Origin: Parvibaculum sp.
GTDB lineage: Bacteria; Pseudomonadota; Alphaproteobacteria; Parvibaculales; Parvibaculaceae
Assembly: GCA_020062605.1 (NCBI GenBank)
Contig: JAGUWA010000145.1
Location: 1-7,295 of the forward strand
DNA: 7,295 nt
Direction: 5' to 3'
Part shown: piece by piece, positions 5,571 to 7,295 of the stretch
Numbering within the stretch: position 1 is the first letter of the stretch
How the letters are laid out: every line of letters starts with the position of its first letter
Translations under genes and position numbers: made by a program
The notes under the pieces: model-generated
Databases searched by the model: none
What the model was told of the DNA's origin: nothing
The model's input: the letters and a program-made list of their open reading frames with translations, nothing else

Positions 5571-7295
5571 ATGTTCGGCAAGGTACTGATCGCCAATCGC
5601 GGCGAAATCGCGCTACGCGTCATCAAGACGCTTCGGCGTATGGATATTCGATCCGTCGCAATCTATTCCGAGGCAGACCGTTTCGCGCCGCATGTGCGGC
5701 TTGCGGACGAAGCGGTCTGCGTCGGCCCGGCGCCGGTCGTGGAAAGCTATCTCGACGCGGACGCCATTCTCGACGCGGTGCGGGCGACGGGCGCGGAGGC
5801 CGTGCATCCGGGCTACGGGTTCCTCAGCGAGAACCCTGAATTCGCCGCCGCGCTCGCGCGGGAGGGCGTCGTCTTCATCGGGCCGCGCCCCGAACATATG
5901 CGCGCCTTCTCGTTGAAACATACGGCGCGCGAGATCGCGGAGGAGAGCGGTGTGCCGCTGCTTCCCGGGTCGCCGCTCATCGTCGATCTCGACGATGCGC
6001 TGACGCGCGCGGAGGAGATCGGCTATCCCGTCATGCTGAAGAGCACGGCGGGCGGCGGCGGCATCGGGCTGCAGCTCTGCCATTCCGCCGGTGAACTGCC
6101 GCGCCTCTACGACACGGTGCGGCGCCTTTCGCTGGCGAATTTCAAGGATAGCGGCCTCTTCCTCGAAAAGTATGTCGCGCAGGCGCGCCATATCGAGGTG
6201 CAGATTTTCGGCGATGGCGAGGGCAAGGTCATCGCGCTTGGCGAGCGCGATTGCTCCGCGCAGCGGCGCAACCAGAAGGTGATCGAGGAAACGCCCGCGC
6301 CCAATCTGGGCGATGCGGAGCGGCGCGCGCTGCACGAGGCGGCGGTGAGCCTCGGCAAGGCCGTTTCCTATGCATCCGCCGGCACGGTCGAATTCATTTA
6401 TGACGAGGCGGAGAGGAAGTTCTACTTCCTGGAAGTGAATACGCGTCTCCAGGTCGAGCATCCGGTGACGGAAGAGGTGACGGGGCTCGATCTCGTGGAG
6501 ATGATGGTGCGGCAGGCGGCGGGCGAGTTGGGCGACCTTGCCTCCTATGCGCGCGCGCCCGAGGGGCACGCCATAGAGGTGCGGCTCTATGCCGAAGATC
6601 CCGGCCGCAATTTCCAGCCTTCCTCCGGTCTTCTCACGGAGGTTTCCTTTCCCGCCGGTGTACGCGTCGACGGATGGATTGCGACGGGCACGGAAGTGAC
6701 GCCTTTCTACGACCCGATGCTGGCCAAGCTGATCGTGAGGGGGAAAACGCGCAAAGAGGCCGCGGCAAAGCTCGCCGCGGCGCTCGATGCATCGCGCGTT
6801 TATGGCATCGAGACCAATCTCGATTATCTGCGTTCGCTTGCGCGAGCGCCGGAATTTCTCGAAGGCCGGCTCCTCACCTCGACGCTCGCCGCCTGCGACT
6901 GCGAGAGCCCGGGCATCGATGTGCTTTCGCCCGGCGCCCAGTCGAGTCTGCAGGACTGGCCGGGCCGTGTCGGCTACTGGGATGTCGGCGTGCCGCCTTC
7001 GGGACCGATGGACGGGCTGTCGCACCGGCTGGCAAACCGGCTGGTGGGCAACCCGCAAGATGCCGCGACGCTCGAAATGACGCTCAACGGACCGGTGCTG
7101 CGTTTTCGTGCGGATGCGACGATCGCGCTTGCGGGCGCCGAAATGCCGGCGACGCTCGATGGCGAGCCCATCCCCTTCTGGTGTGCGGTGACCGTCAGGC
7201 GCGGCCAGACGCTCGAGCTCGGTCAGGTGCGAGGCGACGGCCAGCGCGCCTATCTTGCCGTGCACCACGGCTTCGATGCGCCGCTCTATCTCGGC
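5571..7295 (+). CDS. Urea/guanidine carboxylase (biotin-dependent), N-terminal 575 residues, 3' end cut by window edge
   Basis: The frame is open from ATG 5571 to the window edge. Family members of about 1,200 residues have biotin carboxylase, carboxyltransferase (KipI/KipA-like) and biotin-carrier domains in order; here the first is complete and the second begins. Biotin carboxylase features include VLIANRGEIALRV at the start, HPGYGFLSEN at 79-88, the ATP-grasp glycine loop KSTAGGGGIG at 157-166, the catalytic block EVNTRLQVEHP with Glu288, Asn290 and Arg292, and Arg338 in EVRLYAEDP; these numbers coincide with E. coli AccC. From about 448 the LSPGAQSSLQDWPGRVGYWDVGV-type sequence opens the carboxyltransferase domain (written here as key blocks LSPGAQSSLQD and GRVGYWDVGVPPSGPMD). 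It should use ATP and bicarbonate to carboxylate guanidine, judged by the riboswitch and UAAP genes; the substrate pocket and biotin lysine lie beyond the window. The ribosome site GGAGG (5562-5566) is only 4 bases from the ATG. Confidence 0.95.
   Translation, partial: MFGKVLIANRGEIALRVIKTLRRMDIRSVAIYSEADRFAPHVRLADEAVCVGPAPVVESYLDADAILDAVRATGAEAVHPGYGFLSENPEFAAALAREGVVFIGPRPEHMRAFSLKHTAREIAEESGVPLLPGSPLIVDLDDALTRAEEIGYPVMLKSTAGGGGIGLQLCHSAGELPRLYDTVRRLSLANFKDSGLFLEKYVAQARHIEVQIFGDGEGKVIALGERDCSAQRRNQKVIEETPAPNLGDAERRALHEAAVSLGKAVSYASAGTVEFIYDEAERKFYFLEVNTRLQVEHPVTEEVTGLDLVEMMVRQAAGELGDLASYARAPEGHAIEVRLYAEDPGRNFQPSSGLLTEVSFPAGVRVDGWIATGTEVTPFYDPMLAKLIVRGKTRKEAAAKLAAALDASRVYGIETNLDYLRSLARAPEFLEGRLLTSTLAACDCESPGIDVLSPGAQSSLQDWPGRVGYWDVGVPPSGPMDGLSHRLANRLVGNPQDAATLEMTLNGPVLRFRADATIALAGAEMPATLDGEPIPFWCAVTVRRGQTLELGQVRGDGQRAYLAVHHGFDAPLYLG

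Noticed and set aside
5613..7268. Long antisense open frame of about 551 codons opposite the carboxylase
   Set aside because: It is arginine/histidine-rich, matches no family, and lies wholly opposite a clearly conserved biotin carboxylase. Such frames are common opposite GC-rich genes.
1..7295. CRISPR arrays, tRNA or rRNA genes, insertion sequences, attachment sites
   Set aside because: No regularly spaced direct repeats, tRNA-like folds, transposase-like proteins or flanking repeats were seen by eye on either strand.

Overview
The window is GC-rich DNA with tightly packed genes, and the proteins read like those of an alphaproteobacterium. That is an inference from codon use and protein style; no rRNA or other marker is present, so the genus stays open. 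Two transcription units diverge from a regulatory region at about 873-1237.

Leftward unit (1-872, minus strand): an aldose 1-epimerase-like sugar mutarotase that lacks only its last few residues at the window edge. Nothing suggests it is linked to the neighbouring operon.

Rightward unit (about 1021 to past 7295): a near-complete guanidine-nitrogen assimilation operon of the kind usually annotated as 'urea carboxylase'. Its control region holds, in order, a textbook sigma-54 promoter (995-1009), a guanidine-I (ykkC) riboswitch (about 1029-1145), a hairpin with a six-T tract that looks like the riboswitch-controlled terminator (1157-1203), and a strong ribosome binding site. Five genes and the start of a sixth follow on the same strand: a periplasmic binding protein, an ABC permease and an ABC ATPase (an SsuABC/TauABC-like importer), two paralogous DUF1989 proteins (UAAP pair, known in other bacteria as the carboxyguanidine deiminase CgdAB), and a biotin-dependent urea/guanidine carboxylase that runs off the right edge after 575 codons.

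Inferred working model: under nitrogen limitation sigma-54 and an enhancer-binding protein start transcription, and free guanidine bound by the leader lets the transcript extend. The importer brings in guanidine or a related nitrogen compound, the carboxylase makes carboxyguanidine with ATP and bicarbonate, and the DUF1989 pair deiminates it to allophanate. Allophanate hydrolase is not in the window and would be expected downstream of the carboxylase.

The least explained parts are non-coding. They are a run of four tetraloop hairpins between the transporter and enzyme genes (3948-4035), an 8-bp hairpin just before the carboxylase ribosome binding site (5533-5554), a possible anti-Shine-Dalgarno overlapping the leader terminator, and an inverted repeat with GTGC/GCAC arms upstream of the sigma-54 promoter.
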